The translations under genes and the position numbers were made by a program. The notes below the pieces were generated by a model. That model made no database searches. It was not told the DNA's origin and worked only from the letters and a program-made list of their open reading frames with translations. This document shows, piece by piece, positions 36,818-48,428 of a stretch of 64,000 nucleotides of DNA. Each line of letters opens with the position of its first letter. Positions within the stretch are counted from its first letter, which is position 1. Source of the stretch: Lethocerus indicus (taxonomy: Eukaryota > Arthropoda > Insecta > Hemiptera > Belostomatidae); assembly GCA_019843655.1 (NCBI GenBank), contig JACDQD010000103.1:13267501-13331500 (forward strand), given 5' to 3'.

Positions 36818-38345
36818 AGGTGCGGTGTCTTCATTGGCCCCGGGGTCGCCCCCTATCCCCGCCCCTGGCCCTCCGCGGCCCTATTAATATTTATGAGAGA
36901 AGCCGCGGGAACGAAAGAGCAAATAGGAAAGGGGGGGGGATGTATAATTTGGTCGGGGACTGGTAGGAGGGGCGGTGCAATTAATTTAAACAGGACCTTA
37001 AGGCCAGATTCGGTGCCGGTGAACACCGCCTATTAACGAGGTCATGTCCCACAGAGCTAGGCGTCACGATCTTCCTTCCAGCATGCTAATGCCACCACTA
37101 GGCCTCACTGCTGCCATAGCGCTATCGGCGGTATTGTCCTTTCAAAAAAGCTCACAGTCCAAAGGGTCACTTCATTGTCGAATACTGCTGTCAATGAATA
37201 AAATCGAAATCTGTAAAATTTGATTGGCTTACTTTGTCTTTACAGCCTCATTTAAAATCACTTCCTCTCTCTCTTATCCAGTACAATAAATTCAATGACC
37301 TATTACTATTAAATCGGGATCGTCACCTTATAACACTATCATATAAACCAATTCTTTATTGCCGGATGGCAAAAGTACATGGATCTGGAGTAAGTTCCTT
37401 ACGGTGTAACCGATATGTGAAATTTAACACCTGGAAAAAGAATTGGATCGAGTCCAAGAAATAGACGTTTCGGATTTGGGGTCCCTCCCAATAAAGGAGC
37501 GTCGGCAATCTTGTGACAGGATCTTGTAAAGTCGGATCCGTGTCCGTCGGATTCCTCGGTTTCGGAATTAGTTCAACTACATTATTTGAAGGTCCAGGAG
37601 TTTCCGAAAGCCCTCCACAAATACTCAATTAAGGGTTCGTTCCTTGTGGGCCACGACCGACGTCCCACGAAACCGGGCATTTTAAGTCCCCGCCGCTCCA
37701 CAAATCCACCGTATGTAAATGCGCTCTATTAAAACACTACCCCGAATCCGTGTAGTTTAATTTATATAGGGGTCCGCTCGTGGGTCCTCCTCCTTGTTCG
37801 CGGTGACTTTATTTTCATTTTTATTCCCTCTTCGCCCCGTCTTCGGAAATTCGGCCGGTGACCGGTTGACGCTAGCGGCAAACGCTAATTTAAAATCGAG
37901 CTGGGTACTTAAGTTGAAAAGGGACCGGGCAGTAAAAATTAGTCGGCCGGCGTTATGCTTGTCGCCTCCAAGGTCCCAGACACATTAGGTTAATTGTATT
38001 CCCGAGGCTGAGTTCCAACTACCGAAGCTTTTAACATCGCCCGGCCGGGATCACCTAAGTTCCTAGGGAAATAAGGCAGTAAGGAACACGGATAACAGTT
38101 TACTAGCTTTTTTTGGTAGGGGGAGGGTCCCATTCAATTAATTCGTGATTTATGCGTTTAGGAAACGGCGGTACGGGACGACAAAATCGACCTTTCTAGT
38201 CGTCTGTTTTAAAGGGCAAGAGGACATCTAGGTCCAAATAAGATAGGGATCAAAAGAAATACACCATAAATAACTTTATCCTAAGGGGTAATGGGATATT
38301 AGTCAAGAAGGGTTGCCAGTAATAAGGGGAAAACACAGTCATAAC
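36818..38345. other. No recognised gene; CpG-rich start and 37.6-38.05 kb
   Basis: Begins with a GGCCCCGGGG-type patch and a nine-G tract (36931-36939). Frames stay under 91 codons. No repeats beyond those listed. Confidence 0.6.
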
Positions 38346-38351
38346 CCTGAA

Positions 38352-38451
38352 GGGGAAAAGAATGAACCTTTCTATTGTAACTCACTCTTGTTCTGCAAGA
38401 AACGGAGGAATATTGGACAAATAGGTCAACAGCTGCTGAGGATCTTCCAAC
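38352..38451 (+). repeat. Two-copy interspersed repeat, copy B
   Basis: This is the partner of the repeat at 1943-2032, with conserved outer blocks and a diverged middle containing an extra stretch near 38405-38425. It overlaps the exon-like reading on the minus strand at 38386-38499. Confidence 0.5.
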
Positions 38452-38499
38452 AGTACACGTGATTGTATCCCATCATCATTGTCATTAATTTCAGTAATC
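38386..38499 (-). CDS. Exon-like segment of unknown nature, overlapping a two-copy repeat
   Basis: On the minus strand a 114-bp open stretch lies between a possible acceptor (CTTGAG) and a strong donor sequence (AAGA/GTGAGTT, plus-strand 38379-38385). It reads ITEINDNDDGIQSRV and then LLEDPQQLLTYLSNIPPFL. The surrounding frame is open for 83 codons and ends in a stop overlapping the donor. Part of it matches the repeat at 1943-2032, whose minus strand also keeps a PQQ-V-L reading in frame. That similarity suggests a transposon-derived sequence more than a host exon. No family is recognised. Confidence 0.2.
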
Positions 38500-38639
38500 C
38501 TCAAGTTTTTAAAAATATTTTCGCAACACATTAGATTTCTTATTATATTGACGATTATTCGATAGACATTGAACGAAATGAAAATCGGTTTTCCAATAGC
38601 CGCTTTTTTGCAATAGTCCGGGAACTTGACCAAGTCTTA

Positions 38640-39271
38640 CTCAAGACGTTTCTTGTTATATTCCATTCGTTCGCAACAAATACATTACTCTGTCGTGAGT
38701 AATGTAATCTCCGTAACACACGTGAGGGGATTCGAAAGAAAAGGGAAGATTTCAATTCAATCACTGGCCAAACGCCATCGCATTTAATTAGGCAATCCCC
38801 CCACACGGCATAGAGCATTCCGGAGAATTTTTTCTACGATTCTTCTCCCCCCCGGTTCGGGATTTCCATGAGAGTATATATCACCGCGCGGGAGCGCGTT
38901 CATTTCTTCTTTTTTTGCCGTTTATTATGTTCTCGCTAGGCCGGTGCCGGCCACCGTCGCGAAGGCTGACTCTTGCCACACTGACAGTCCCATTACGGGA
39001 GGCGGCGGGCGGGCCGCCGGCCGGGTTTGACGGGGCAATTACCGGATCTAGCGGCCGCCAAATCCGCCGATGATTAATCCCGGACCCGGAGAGCCGGCCC
39101 TAAAGGGGGCGCCTCCGACCATAACTCACGGCCAGCCCACTAAATAACCGGCCGCCAACCCCAACGCCCCAGTCTTAACAACACTCTGAATTCGGAAAGC
39201 CTAAGAGAACTATAACACAGCTCATCCTTCTTAGCGGGGGCCAACAATTCAAAATTTAGCTTACTGAATAA
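38640..39271. other. Dense GGCCGG/CpG island-like block (38.93-39.18 kb)
   Basis: Very high GC with GGCCGGTGCCGGCC, GGGCCGCCGGCCGGG and CGGCCGCC, directly upstream of transposon copy 2. No exon, TATA box or initiator context was identified, so promoter activity is only a possibility. Confidence 0.55.
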
Positions 39272-39281
39272 TTGTTTAAGT
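39272..39281. repeat. Target-site duplication, left, of transposon copy 2
   Basis: TTGTTTAAGT abuts the left end of copy 2 and is repeated exactly at the right end. Confidence 0.6.
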
Positions 39282-39471
39282 TTATTATAACTGTTTTGTT
39301 GTCCACGATGGGTTGGAATATCGTATTTGCCCTGATAATCCTATTAAAGGATCTCACCCGCCCAACCATCACCGCCCCTCATAACCGACAATCTGACGCA
39401 CACTTAAGCGGATTAAAAAAATCCAACCCAAATAAGACAAACATAATTCCCCAATAACAATAACAAAATGA

Positions 39472-39536
<65 letters not shown>

Positions 39537-39716
39537 TATACACAACTGAGAAACACTACAGTACAAGTGCAAGTAACAGTGCAGTGAAGATGCGCGAAAA
39601 ACATCCAAAGTGCCAACAGTGACTAACACCGCTACTGAAGATGGTGAGCAGCCGAAACTGGTCTAGTAAAAGACCAAACCAGCGAGAGAAGACAGAAACA
39701 CCACGAACCTACGGTG
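39282..39716 (-). mobile_element. Non-autonomous inverted-repeat DNA transposon, copy 2, with a TA expansion
   Basis: Positions 39541-39716, read on the minus strand, match the left two thirds of copy 1 closely. Shared parts include the long inverted-repeat arm, CATCTTCAGTAGCGGTGTTA and GGCACTTTGGATGTTTTTCG. A long TA tract (39473-39540) sits where copy 1 has only TATATA. The far left end (about 39291-39330) matches the outer left end of copy 1 in plus orientation (CTGTTTTGTTGTCC, then GGGTTGGAATA). The body is therefore inverted relative to that outer end when the two copies are compared. The 10-bp direct repeat TTGTTTAAGT flanks the element. About 140 bp between the left end and the TA tract do not match copy 1 and may be extra element sequence or a later insertion. 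Confidence 0.75.
39473..39540. repeat. (TA)n microsatellite inside transposon copy 2
   Basis: This is an almost pure TA tract of about 68 bp, broken once by a C at 39531. It lies at the internal point where copy 1 has a short TATATA, so it probably expanded from that seed. The open frames through it are simple Tyr-Ile repeats and not genes. Confidence 0.95.
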
Positions 39717-39726
39717 TTGTTTAAGT
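39717..39726. repeat. Target-site duplication, right, of transposon copy 2
   Basis: This is the exact second TTGTTTAAGT, starting right after the CTACGGTG end of the inverted-repeat arm. Confidence 0.6.
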
Positions 39727-39923
39727 CACCATAAAATAATATTAAATTAACATTAAATAACATTAAAATAAAAATCAATAATTAGCTCTACGCTGTTATA
39801 TTATATATCGAATTAACTTGTCCAATTGTATTGGATATACGATTTTCTCTGAAGTATTATTGGTCTAGTGGTTTATTAGAAATCATGTTCGAAGAATTAT
39901 ATTTTGATCGTATTTATATAAAG

Positions 39924-39943
39924 GTAAAATTCTAAACTGAAGT
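39924..39943 (+). repeat. 20-bp exact match to 30390-30409 (second site)
   Basis: This is the same 20-mer, about 200 bp downstream of the right target duplication of transposon copy 2. It may be a small relic of a dispersed repeat. Confidence 0.6.
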
Positions 39944-42105
39944 ACGGCCAAAATAGGCGGTTTGAACGTCAATCGGAGTCCGCAGAGCTTTCGCTATTGG
40001 AATTCTGTATTGAGCAATAAAACAGTACCGCGAGATGGCCCATTTACAGGATATTATGATAATTAATGGGGCGGAAAAGCGGCCCCCCCCCACCCGGGAT
40101 CGGGGCTATACCATTTATAAACGTCAGAAAATTAAACTCGAGTTGTCCTCAGAAAATGTGACAGCGTGCCCGTTTAAGGCGCTATTAGGCAAATAAGCAA
40201 CACAATGCGGCTACTGCGGTGTGCCCAACGTTGCCCCTTTTCGATAAGGGGAGGATCGTAATGTCTCGGTGAGGGGGGAATAATTTATATAGTGGGAGGG
40301 GGGGGCTTTGGAAATTTTAATAAAACAAGACGTCAATTGAAGGTTATTTATTGGTCTGTTGGTTGGAGCTAAACTGACAGCGCTGGCCGTATACTGCTAT
40401 CTGATTTCAAGTGGGCTCGTCAACCCGCTATGGGCGCCCCGACCCGTCTTTCGCCAACCTGAAGACAACATCTGCCCTATCCCGAGAATCAAGACGAAAT
40501 AAGTCCAATAACGAACAGGACCGTTAGTCATATTCAGGACATCAGGAGTAATGTAGACTTTGTTGGGTAAATCAGGCAGTCATTGAGTTCAATGCAGTCA
40601 ACTAGCGTTAAAATATTTCATACCAAACTATTGTTATTTAGTAATGCAAAATCCTGTATAGATATGAGCGTGTACATCATGGCAAAGTTAGAATTGATAA
40701 TGTATTAATTACAATTATTGTTAATTGTTTTTTACATACGAAATATAAAAAAAAGAAATTAATGGTGCACGTCCAATTTACATGTCCTCATAGTATGCCT
40801 TTAAATCATAGACACAAATTAACATTCTTAAGAACATTTCCAACGTATTATTTAGACACATTCCTATATAAAAGCTCTACGAAGAATTGGATACCAATGA
40901 AAAAAAACCTACAATAATTTCTTAATATTCACAAATTCCAAAAAAGGTGGAATACTTCAAACCGTTTAGTTGTAATTAGGACATTATTCATTTCCAGATA
41001 CAGAAGTCAGATAGGCAATACGGTGACCAATTGAATTCAATTGGAGTTGTTCCCATGACCTTTAACTATGCGAGTTGGTGTTCCCCCGTGTCATCCTAGA
41101 TTACGGCTTAATTAATCACATAATAACAGGGCGGGATATTAGACAAATGAGCTCTGCCCCGTCCTCCTTCTGTAATTACGCGCGCTCCGGAGACATTCTA
41201 CTGTCGGTTGCAGGACGTCGCTTTTCCATTCGATTTAATCTTCAGCGGAACTCGGAAATGGGCAGAGTTCGTGTCATTTTAATAAGCAAAGTTGGTTTAT
41301 GTTTTCATGGTGGTTTTCTCAATCAAAATTCGATTTTTCGGTAATAGAAAAGAGAATATGATATTCGACACTATTCTCGTAGTGTCGTGATTTTTTTATG
41401 TAGTATTATTATCTCATCGATGGAGTATTAGTTGTTAAAGGGAGCGCAGCGTCAGTCTATTTAAAAATAGAAAATTGCGGTAAATGTTAAAGTTAAAGCG
41501 GATCGTAAGTATTTAATTCTGAGAACATAGTTCATTCCCAGGTGCAAATGATGTCATTCGCTTGAAGAAGCGGGCCGGCGGGCAAGGAGCCAACTTCTGT
41601 ATCCTATTTCCTTGTAGTTATAACATTTTCGCTTTTCCCTCGTCCATTCAGTCGGTTGCAAAATTTAATTTCACACGCTGCCAATAAAAAACAAGAAAGA
41701 AACTGCGGAATGAATCTATTTGGCGATTCGTCTATTCTTATACTTCTATTTTTATGCTCATTCATAGTCTGGATGAATTCATTAACGCTCTGAGTCACGG
41801 AACTCATGAAATACGGGCGTTTTTGCTGTGCAATATTATACCGCAACCTAAAGATGTCTATTCTGTTCAAGTTTAGCCGTAATAATTTGATAATAATTTT
41901 ATTCTCTGACAGGTTGCAGAAATATTTCTAGTGACATGTATCTCGTTAGATACACGGAATAACTTGGAGCGCGGAATGAATGCAATCCGAAAAGTTTTTC
42001 GTATATATACGGTACTAGTACGCGTAATAACAAGGAGCGTAATTTTATCCGGCGTTCATATAGTTTAAAGGATGATTTTCTACTACTCGATGAGCAGTGG
42101 ATCAT
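39944..42105. other. No recognised gene
   Basis: Includes a nine-C tract (40083-40091) and AT-rich DNA to 42.1 kb. Frames reach 89 codons with no known domains. Confidence 0.6.
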
Positions 42106-43860
42106 TAAGTGACTCATCCTCGGTGCCCGGGCGACTGCGGCATTGTTCGATCGACCGTACTTTTATTTTCGTCTCTGCCCATACCCGGCCAGGGCCGCAA
42201 AAATGAACGACTGGTCGTCAGAAGCCTGGAAGGGCGGGGAGGAGTTAAGAAATCTGATAAAGATCTCATCTGGAGCGAGGGGGTCCGGGGACTTTTCCAA
42301 ACCTATTGTGTCGCCTTTAAAGGCGGGCACCAATCAATCTTGCCCCGGAGTGGACGATGGGCCTTCCTCCAGGGGGGCGCTTGACTCGCGGGTCACGTCC
42401 CACCGCGGGCCGCTTTCCTTTAACGGAGGCCCGGCCCGACAACCCCGGTGTGAATCGGAAACCGGAGTCCGTCTACAGCACTGGGGTTGACGCAGGGGGA
42501 AGGGAGTAGAGGAGGAAGCTACAAATATATATCCCCGGATAAGCGACAGGGCCTGTTAATTGTCGGCCGGCTCTAATCCCTATTAGAAACTAAGTAATAA
42601 CGCCCGGTTTCCAATTCATTACTTCCTCGGATTCTTGGAATTCTGCGGGCGCTTCGCGCTCACGGATGGCTCGGGACCGGGGCCCGATTGTCCGCCTCTG
42701 AATACAGATCGATCCTCCGCCCAACGGTTTAGCGCGGTCTCCGTTTTACCCCGGCGCAATCGCCCGTCCGCTCTTTTGTCCGCATTCCCGGTCCAGTTCG
42801 TCCCCAGATGTTGGCTCGGAGATAAGGAAACCGATTACGGTCCCGCCATATACGTCTCGGCCGCTTAGACTCATGGTAGTACAAATACTACTGCCGGTAC
42901 CGGATAACACAAGGCGTATTTATGTACTGGAACGTTTGAAATACGATTGGCTCGTTCCGTTTTCAACTACACCCGAAGTAACATCGATGAAAATATACTC
43001 CGGTTTAATTTAGGTTACCTTTTTGGTGCTACCGCATTGCGGGTAGCGTACATTCGCTAAATGAGGGTCACCAACGAATGTCATCACTCATCTCTTAATT
43101 TTGAATTCACCCCCATCAGTTATCATAGAAAGAGCTATTCTTACGACTATACCACACAGACATGAAGTTAACACTTCCTTGCTAAGCAAGACCGACAAAA
43201 CCGGTCGACTGCGAATTTCCAGACAACCTAAGTCAATATCAACCGTGGATTAATCTACGTTCGTAGAATACCCGACGGTCAAATATTAAATCATAATCTC
43301 GAGTCCCGGGTACGGTGCGCGGCACCGGGTTTAACGCCGGTGTTCTCTTATTGTGGGACACATCGTCACGGCTGTAGGCGAGAGGACTCGTAAATCACCA
43401 CCGCTGAAGAAGAAGAAGGAGGAGGAGTAGGAGGAGATGGAGGAGAGAACGGCTCTGACTCGCACCGGCTCTAGCTTATGTTTATTTTTCGCATTGGGAG
43501 CGTCGCCTTTGCGCTCCCGAACGGTTAATCCCATAAAATACTACACGGCCACCAGCCGCCGTTCGACCCGTTGACCTCGTGCACCGGCGTGTCGGCCCAC
43601 GAAACGAGAAAAAATAAAAGGTAACCCTCCTAAACCACTTTCGGAATAGCATTATTTGCATCTCCGGATGATTCGCCACGCCTCGTTAGCCCGCGGATTT
43701 ACTACTACACACTCCCAGAGGCGCAATTTCCCTTCCGAAGCCGGCAAAGAAAATCGTTAATACAACTGAGAGAGCCGAGGGAAGAGTCGGGGTTTTAACC
43801 GAGCCCCCCGGGGTATATACCGGTAATCTATACTATGTTTTTTTGTGTTTCTTTTTCGAA
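42106..43860. other. CpG-rich blocks; overlapping open frames judged non-coding
   Basis: Two plus frames (115 and 91 codons) overlap at 42109-42490, and more lie at 42635-42868 and 43331-43679, without domains. CCGGTACCGG at 42894-42903 is a perfect 10-bp palindrome. GAAGAAGAAGGAGGAGGAG near 43407 is a short purine repeat. Confidence 0.55.
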
Positions 43861-46800
43861 CCTTTTTTTCTTTATTGTGTTTCCGTCGTGCGAAGACAGA
43901 GGAAAATTGGAGTCGAAGTTCAAGACAAGGGCTATTGGATTCGATACGAGCGACCGGACTTAACGAGGCTTAAATTGCGGTCCGCGTAAATGCCGGCCCG
44001 CGAACCGTAGCCCCCTCCCAACAGCTCGATTCAGGAAACTGACGCAATAGCCATGCAAATTTCGAGGAATTCCCAACTAACAATATAGACCGCCCCTGAT
44101 GAATGGCAGGTACATAAGCAGGTAAAGTTCTCCAAAATAAATATATATATTAGCATTGGATTCTTACCGTAATCCTCATCCCCCTCATTTTCCCTTACCC
44201 CTGGCATTGACACTCTAAATCACCAAAGTTAAATTAAGATGTACTTTATCGTTCAGAAAAATAAATAAATAATCTGGTCAGAATCTGGTTGACATAGCAT
44301 ATGAGAAATTTTATGAAATTAGTCATTTATGTATATAATTTCTTAAACTGTTAGAATTCTGAGAGTCTCAACCATATCTCAGTTCAGGTCCAGGTGTTAA
44401 ATATCAAAATGTTTAACTACTTACATCCATATTTTTCTTAAGATCCTTTATTCGGTATTTCTAGTGACAGACGCACAGCAGGCTGCTTACAAAGTAGCAC
44501 ACATTTTACGGTCGATAAAGTTATCCACAATTCGTTCCGAAAGCTCTGGTCACGCGCGGTAAAAAGTTCTAAGGACCTCGGACTAAAAGCATTTCCACTT
44601 ACTTATTTGGGGTTTAAGCGATCGGAATCGGTTTTATACGGTAACACAAACCAGTCCGGGTCTTGGCCGATAGGCTTCGATTGTGAAAGAAAGAGATGCA
44701 CATAAATTCAAATTAAGACGCCATCTGAGGTCGAATTGCCTTTTTTTACTAAATCGAGCCGGGATTTATAGCCGGCCATTAATCCTCACCTGATAACCGA
44801 TAACCGTTTTCCAACCTCCGTGACTATGAGCTCTTGCCGCCATTTCTGTTATTTTAACACGAGAATTAAAACTATTCACCCGGTTCTGGACATAAACCGC
44901 TTGAAATTCTCTGGCAAAACGACTAGGATGTATCTAACCAAAAGATGTTCCACCATCCGGTAACGCACTCAATATTGACTGTTGAAGTCAGAATCAGAGT
45001 TTGATCTTTTAATTTTATTTTCGTTGTGATTAGCACGTTGCTCCTTACCCAGGGAACTACTCTTGTTATACTCAGGTATCGTGAACACTAGTTCTGGAAG
45101 CGAGAGCACTATATCTTTATCGCCTTTCATCTAGGGTAGACCTCAAATAACCGCGGCAAAACTCGTCAGAATTACACGATTCTTATTCTTCAAAAGGCGC
45201 AATCTTATATAACACAATAAGCTTTTATAAGTAGAGGGCAATTGAATCGGAATTGTAAATACGTATTCTCGAAACGGGGTCCACAAAATTACACCTTCGG
45301 AGGGAGAGATTTTTATAAAAACCATCCGATAAGAAGCGGTGTAAAATAATCGTAATTTTTCAAAGTGCGCTTCTTTCGAAGCGAGACGTCTGACAAATTA
45401 CAGCAGGCCGGGACTGCCGGCGGGATAATTCCTATCGTCTGGAAGTTCCAGGCTTTTTTCCAAACTTCATTCCTTCTTAATTAAGCAGTCCGAGGGATTC
45501 CTTTAAAGGTTCACTCACTCGGAGTCCCCTTCCCCGTTTTTCTGCCAGTTAAACTTCCAGCGGCGGAATTTTCGACACACTCGCCCATTGTGGAACGGTT
45601 CCATCTAGGGTATAAATGTTCCATAATTATAGATATCTCGGGGCGCAATAAAAATATATAGTTTAAGAGTTTTTTCTGTCTCTCTCTCTTTAATAAAAAA
45701 AAAAATGGAAAAGCTAGTATTTTTAGACCGCCGCGCTTTTCAGTCGAAACCTTGAATGGGCAAGGTGCCACAAAATATCCGGTGGGGATGAAAAAGAATT
45801 CGTGGTAATATAATTTTTCATTGCGGATATCACCGAAAGGAATTTGCACACATTATAAACATCGCATGAGAAGTTCATATGCCCTAATTTCCCCCAAAAT
45901 GAATATTCATTTCGCCTCTAATATTTGAGATTTTATATTAAGATTGAGGTATGTATATATAGAGCGATGATCCAGTTTTGCCCGGACCGTTTTGGGCGCG
46001 CTAAATAACGGTGCACGCGGGACGAGGCGTGTGGTCGGTCTTAGGTCGTGGAATAACGCGGAAACGACAGGCCGGTAAGAAGGAAACGGGCGAGGGCCAG
46101 CGCCGCCAGTCTCTTTTTATGGCCGCTATATAAATAAAACCCTCACCATCACCATCACCTTCACCATCGCCCTCGCCGTACAAAGTCGAACTCCACTTTG
46201 GCCCGACCACCGGCCGAGCGAATAACCCAGCACGAAAAACGGACTTGAGGTAATGAAGCGGACTTGAACCAAGTACCTACCAAGCAACTTCTTTATGTTG
46301 AAACGGAAAGATGACCCGGCGAGTCACTCTATTCCTATGTATTCAGTTCGAGGAGAATGTTAATACTATGAGAAAATTGAATTTATTAGACCATAAAAAT
46401 AAACGTTATGATTTAAATTCGTAAAATTTCGATCATTGTTAAATCTCCTCCTCCCACATCTGATTATATTTATCCTTTGCCATTTACACCATAATATATT
46501 GTTTTCTTTAGTATATCACCTTAGGCCATTTCTTCTAAAAGCAAGCACAGTCTCAGTATTTATTCAGAATGTGAACCTGTACCCGTGAAATCGAAAATAG
46601 CACACGCGCTATTCCTAGCCAGTTGTATTAGCAGTGTCACCTTTGATCCGGGGGAATGCGAGACTGCTTAAACGGGCTGGCAACAACGACCCGTTAACAA
46701 TGAAACGAAAGAGAAAACGGCCGGTATATCTTCAATCGCCTTGATTTTATACCGGTCAATACCGGTATTAGTTCATGAATATATGTAAACCCGCGGGACG

Positions 46801-48025
46801 GACCTTTTGAATATGCAAATATTTTTAGAACATAGAATATGTTTCAGTGTATCTAATTTTATCGCCGATTAACTTATGCGCGCAGTTTAGCAGTGCGTTA
46901 CTCATTCGACACGTGTTACCCGCTGATTTAACACGATACCATTAACATAATGAATCATTAAACTCAGATGAGACGGGAATTTATACATTCTTGCTCTTGA
47001 CATGCACGCCAGTTATTTACGGGGTTTTAAAAGGTAGAGAAACTAGTTGGAATTATCGTAAATCATCTTTTAAACAGTATAGATTAAGTCAAGTAAATAA
47101 AATACAAATTATAGAATTTTAACTATATGGAACAAGGAAAAAAAGTGGATAATAGATATCCGACCTCTTTCGATACTCTGTCGGTCATAATATCGCAACT
47201 GACAGACGTGTCAGCAATTCGCAGTTCGTGACCAAGATTATAAAATCAAGCTTCAGAACAGCCGACTTTCTCACCTTTGCAAAATTTTTGCGAAACGACA
47301 CCCTTCGTCGATAATATTCCGACCGGGTTCTCATACCGTAGGGCGCCAACGAGTTGGATATTTCGCGTTTCTGTAGTGAATGTCCCGCTGTCGGCGTCAT
47401 TAGGGGGCCGTAGCGGCGGTAGAAGAGATGGCAACGGCCAGATAAGATGCCCGCATTTAGAGATCCCCCTTGCCATGGTGGAGGCCGCTAGTTATAACAG
47501 CGGGGCACCGCTTTTCCAGTATTCTTTAAATACTCTCTACGGGGATGGTTAGATATTTCACCCCGAGTATTGTAGTAAATTATCTCCCGGAGCGGGGATC
47601 GCTCTCAAAGGCTGAATTACGACAAAGTATTCATATGGTAATTAGGGCCGGTCGTAAAAGGCAGCGACTAGGCTTTCCTTTCGGGGCCGCTATTCGATTC
47701 ACGGTGCGAAATGTGTGAAAGATTTTGCCACGCGTACGGGTTCAGTTCGGTCCTAAAATTCACTTCTATTATTTACTACCAGTTACAAATATTTTACAGG
47801 GAAATGTTGTTTTTCCGCATTTTAAAAACCATAAAAAAACCTATTTTTTTGTCATCATTAATCAAGTCTAAAAGTAATAATTTATGTATCATTTCTCTGC
47901 AACCTCGGTTCTTTTATAAAGGAAATCGATTAAATAATATTCCAAAGTAATATCTTACAGAAAATAAATTAGTTTATGTTATAAGTTCTGCGATCTCCAG
48001 GTTAGATGATCACAAATCGACAAAT
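43861..48025. other. No recognised gene; mostly AT-rich
   Basis: Frames reach 112 codons (45511-45849, minus), crossing CT and A runs. ATACCGGTCAATACCGGTAT near 46750 is a tandem pair of ACCGGT palindromes. Nothing else is assignable. Confidence 0.55.
46144..46176 (+). repeat. Degenerate (CACCAT)n repeat
   Basis: About five CACCAT/CACCTT/CGCCCT units lie in tandem just after TATATAAATAAAACC. Confidence 0.8.
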
Positions 48026-48072
48026 CGGTCTAGCATAAGATAAAATCAGCGAGTGGAGACTGAAGTTTGTAA
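48026..48072 (+). mobile_element. Probable fragment of the same transposon family (inverted-repeat arm)
   Basis: The segment containing CGGTCTAGCATAAGATAAAA and then CAGCGAGTGGAGACTGAA aligns with the right inverted-repeat arm of copy 1, with roughly four in five positions equal by eye. Just upstream, TTCTGCGATC...GGTT resembles the outer left end of the family. This may be an internally deleted copy. No clear target duplication was seen. Confidence 0.5.
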
Positions 48073-48387
48073 TAGTTATGATTTTCGTAACCCTCATGGG
48101 CCTATCAGGTATCATAAATTTACTGACGTGTCCAATAGAATTACTGGATATATAAGATTTTCGTGGTTACGTGACTCAGTTTAATATGTTAAATTTATTT
48201 TTCATTACAATTTTGTCTGGCCTATTTTTATTGTACTTTGAAATTTTATTCCTATATTAAAGTTAACGTTGTTTAATTGTTGTAATACACGCGTAGATTA
48301 AATTGTGTGTGCCTGTTACGACCTATAAAGGATTCATCGGGAAATAAATACCAGTGTCACTAGTGGGAGACTGAAACCTATCCAGCC

Positions 48388-48428
48388 CGACTGACCAAAC
48401 TAGAGGGAGGAGGCAGAAAATCCACCTG
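48388..48428 (+). mobile_element. Weak inverted-repeat-arm fragment of the same transposon family
   Basis: GACCAAACTAGAGGGAGGAG followed by GCAGAAAATCCAC resembles GACCAAACCAGCGAGAGGAG and the following GACAGAAATACAAC of the family arm, at roughly 70 percent by eye. It is in the same orientation as the fragment 330 bp upstream, so the two could be remnants of one decayed copy. Confidence 0.35.

Noticed and set aside
39369..39629. Minus frames with long Tyr-Ile repeats
   Set aside because: They are translations of the TA microsatellite and the transposon body.
46260..46270. GGTTCAAGTCC on the minus strand, tRNA-like
   Set aside because: B-box only. The T stem mismatches and no cloverleaf forms.
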